Assembly (NCBI GenBank): GCA_021775195.1 | Contig: JAJFIG010000069.1 | Span: 1-7,375 of the forward strand | Length of the DNA stretch: 7,375 nucleotides | Direction: 5' to 3' | DNA from: Rhodospirillales bacterium | Lineage (GTDB): Bacteria > Pseudomonadota > Alphaproteobacteria > Rhodospirillales > 2-02-FULL-58-16 | Shown: piece after piece, positions 5,942 to 7,375 of the stretch | Layout: every line of letters starts with the position of its first letter | Numbering within the stretch: position 1 is the first letter of the stretch | Notes under the pieces: model-generated | Databases searched by the model: none | What the model was told of the DNA's origin: nothing | Seen by the model: the letters and a program-made list of their open reading frames with translations, nothing else | Made by a program: the position numbers and the translations under genes

Positions 5942-6835
5942 CTAGTCGCGCAGCGATATTTCGCGCAGCCCGTCGGCCAGCAGGTTGAAGCCAAGGATCA
6001 GCGACGACACGGCGAGGCACGGATAGATGGTCATGTGCGGGAAGGCCAGCGCCATCTGCCGGGTTTCGTTGATCATGCCGCCCCAGTCGGGGTCTGGCGG
6101 CGGCAGGCCGAGGCCGAGGAAGCCGAGCACGCCGATGGTGATGATGACGTAGCCCAGGCGCAGGCAGGCGTCGACGATCAGCGGCCCGCGGGCGTTGGGC
6201 AGGATCTCGACCAGCATGATGTACATCGGCGTTTCGCCGCGGGTTTCCGCCGCCGCCACGTATTCCCGGTTGCGCAGGTCCAGAACCAGGCCGCGGACGA
6301 TGCGCATGATCCCGGGGGCCGAGGCGAAGGTGATCGCGATGATGATGTTGAGGCCCGAGGCACCGATGGTGGCGATGATGATGATGTAGAGCACCAGGAC
6401 CGGGAACGAGAGGATGATATCGGAAATACGGGACAGGACGAGGTCCCACCAGCCGAGCCGGTAGCCCGCCGCCAGTCCCATGATGATACCCACCACATAG
6501 GCGCACAGCGTCGCCAGCGGCGCGTAGACCAGCACGGTCCGCGACCCCCAGATGATTCGCGAAAGGATGTCGCGACCGATGTGATCGGTGCCGAGCCAGA
6601 AGGTACCGCCCTTGGCATAGACCGTGCCCGGCTTGGCAAAGGGCTGCAGGGTCGCCAGCGGATCGAAGGGCGCCAGCACCGGCGCCAGCAACGCCATCGT
6701 GATCCAGAAAAGGACGATGGTAACGCCGACTACGCCGACGGGACTTTCCTTGAGCAGCGCGAACGAACGAATTGCGCGCATCAAGGCCGCCCCCGTGGAC
6801 GCGGTTTGATCGGCGGTTTCGCTGTGCTCGGCCAT
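5942..6835 (-). CDS. DppC-like permease of a peptide/nickel-family ABC importer
   Basis: This is a complete 297-residue inner-membrane protein, the normal DppC/OppC length. After a polar N-terminus, a first membrane segment covers about 33-56. Next comes the DppC/OppC periplasmic signature LGTDHIGRDILSRIIWGSR at 81-99. Further membrane segments lie at about 101-125, 140-160, 162-182, 215-240 and 268-288. The cytoplasmic EAA loop that docks on the ATPase is visible at about 194-214 (AAAETRGETPMYIMLVEILPN). The WGGMINETR stretch before the last segment is also family-typical. The gene lies 13 bases after the DppB-like gene and 9 bases before the ATPase gene, so all three are one operon. The start ATG has a GAGGGG ribosome site that overlaps the upstream stop. 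It should form a heterodimeric channel with the DppB-like subunit. Confidence 0.95.
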   Translation of the reverse strand: MAEHSETADQTASTGAALMRAIRSFALLKESPVGVVGVTIVLFWITMALLAPVLAPFDPLATLQPFAKPGTVYAKGGTFWLGTDHIGRDILSRIIWGSRTVLVYAPLATLCAYVVGIIMGLAAGYRLGWWDLVLSRISDIILSFPVLVLYIIIIATIGASGLNIIIAITFASAPGIMRIVRGLVLDLRNREYVAAAETRGETPMYIMLVEILPNARGPLIVDACLRLGYVIITIGVLGFLGLGLPPPDPDWGGMINETRQMALAFPHMTIYPCLAVSSLILGFNLLADGLREISLRD

Positions 6836-6848
6836 ATTGCGCCCCCCC

Positions 6849-7375
6849 TCACTTGAACCGGATCCGCGGGTTCAGATAGGTGTAACCGATGTCGGCAAAG
6901 ACCTGGGTCGTCACCGCGACGAAGACCGCGACCATGGCGCAGGCCTCGATCAGGAAGATGTCCTGGTTCAGCGACGCCTCCAAAAGCAGCGCCCCGAAAC
7001 CCTTGTAGGCGAAAAAGAACTCGACCACGATCACACCCGAGAGCAGCCAGTTGATCTGCAGCATGATGACCGTGAACGGGGCGATCAGGGCGTTCCTCAG
7101 CGCGTGCCTGAGGATCACCTCGCGGTAGGGCAGGCCCTTGAGCACCGCGGTGCGGATGTAAGGCGTGGTCATCACCTCGGCCATGGAGGCGCGGGTCATG
7201 CGCGCCACGTAACCGAAGTCGTAGATCACCAGCACCATCACCGGCAGCACCAACTGGAGCCAGTCGAAGCCCGACGTCATGCCGCTGGTCCCCGGCAGGA
7301 GCTTGAGGCCGAAGACGAAGATCGCCGAGAAGAACACGGCGCTGGCGAATTCCGGCACCGAAGTGGTGACGATGC
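6849..7375 (-). CDS. DppB-like permease of a peptide/nickel-family ABC importer, 5' end cut by the window edge
   Basis: The visible 175 codons are the C-terminal part of a DppB/OppB-type inner-membrane permease of usually about 310-340 residues; the frame stays open to the right edge. VPEFASAVFFSAIFVFGLKLLP matches the family's P-x-F membrane segment, and SGMTSGFDWLQLVLPV is the usual periplasmic loop and next helix. The EAA loop for ATPase docking follows (YIRTAVLKGLPYREVILRHA, then LRNALIAP). The protein ends YLNPRIRFK, close to the family's D/N-PRIR terminus. A GTG at 7358 falls within the conserved domain and is not a credible start; the true start lies beyond 7375. The substrate-binding protein gene often lies upstream in such operons and is not visible here. 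Confidence 0.93.
   Translation of the reverse strand, partial: IVTTSVPEFASAVFFSAIFVFGLKLLPGTSGMTSGFDWLQLVLPVMVLVIYDFGYVARMTRASMAEVMTTPYIRTAVLKGLPYREVILRHALRNALIAPFTVIMLQINWLLSGVIVVEFFFAYKGFGALLLEASLNQDIFLIEACAMVAVFVAVTTQVFADIGYTYLNPRIRFK

Noticed and set aside
5013..6506. Minus-strand open frame of 497 codons spanning the ABC ATPase and DppC-like genes
   Set aside because: It lies in another frame of two well-supported genes and its product is Arg/His/Gly-rich low-complexity sequence with no domain.
6849..7358. GTG at 7358 as the start of the DppB-like permease
   Set aside because: It falls inside a conserved membrane segment and the frame is open to the edge; the gene simply continues beyond the window.

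Overview
The window is GC-rich (roughly 60-65% by eye), densely coded, and looks like a chromosomal segment of a Gram-negative bacterium. Gram-negative identity rests on an RND-type periplasmic adaptor and an inner-membrane peptide ABC importer. Codon use and gene content suggest Alphaproteobacteria, but there is no rRNA or marker gene, so this is inference.

Layout, left to right. (1) Positions 1-1663, minus strand: a PadR-family repressor gene followed by an RND efflux periplasmic adaptor gene that runs off the left edge. The two overlap by 4 bases (ATGA), so they form one operon. Upstream is an AT-rich island with a perfect 19-bp inverted repeat. Each arm is itself a palindrome, and the pair overlaps a good sigma-70-like promoter; this is very likely the PadR operator. 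(2) Positions 1791-2321, plus strand: a possible 29-codon leader ORF, then a zinc-binding GFA/CENP-V-fold protein, divergent from the PadR operon. (3) Positions 2325-3227, minus strand: a stand-alone formyltransferase-fold protein that resembles the N-terminal hydrolase domain of 10-formyltetrahydrofolate dehydrogenase more than housekeeping Fmt. It converges on the GFA gene with 3 bases between stop codons. (4) Positions 3228-3538: an AT-richer intergenic region with a candidate promoter and a perfect 14-bp palindrome. (5) Positions 3539-3811, plus strand: a 90-residue protein I cannot name. (6) Positions 3815-7375, minus strand: the 3' part of a peptide/nickel-type ABC importer operon. In transcription order it holds a DppB-like permease (cut by the right edge), a DppC-like permease and a double ATPase that fuses DppD- and DppF-like halves.

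Functionally there are two coherent modules: a PadR-controlled efflux operon and a peptide-type uptake operon. Between them lie two genes whose families touch one-carbon/formyl chemistry and one small unknown gene. No mobile element, CRISPR array, tRNA or rRNA was seen. I found no convincing new multi-gene system; the most informative non-coding element is the nested-palindrome operator at 1727-1771.
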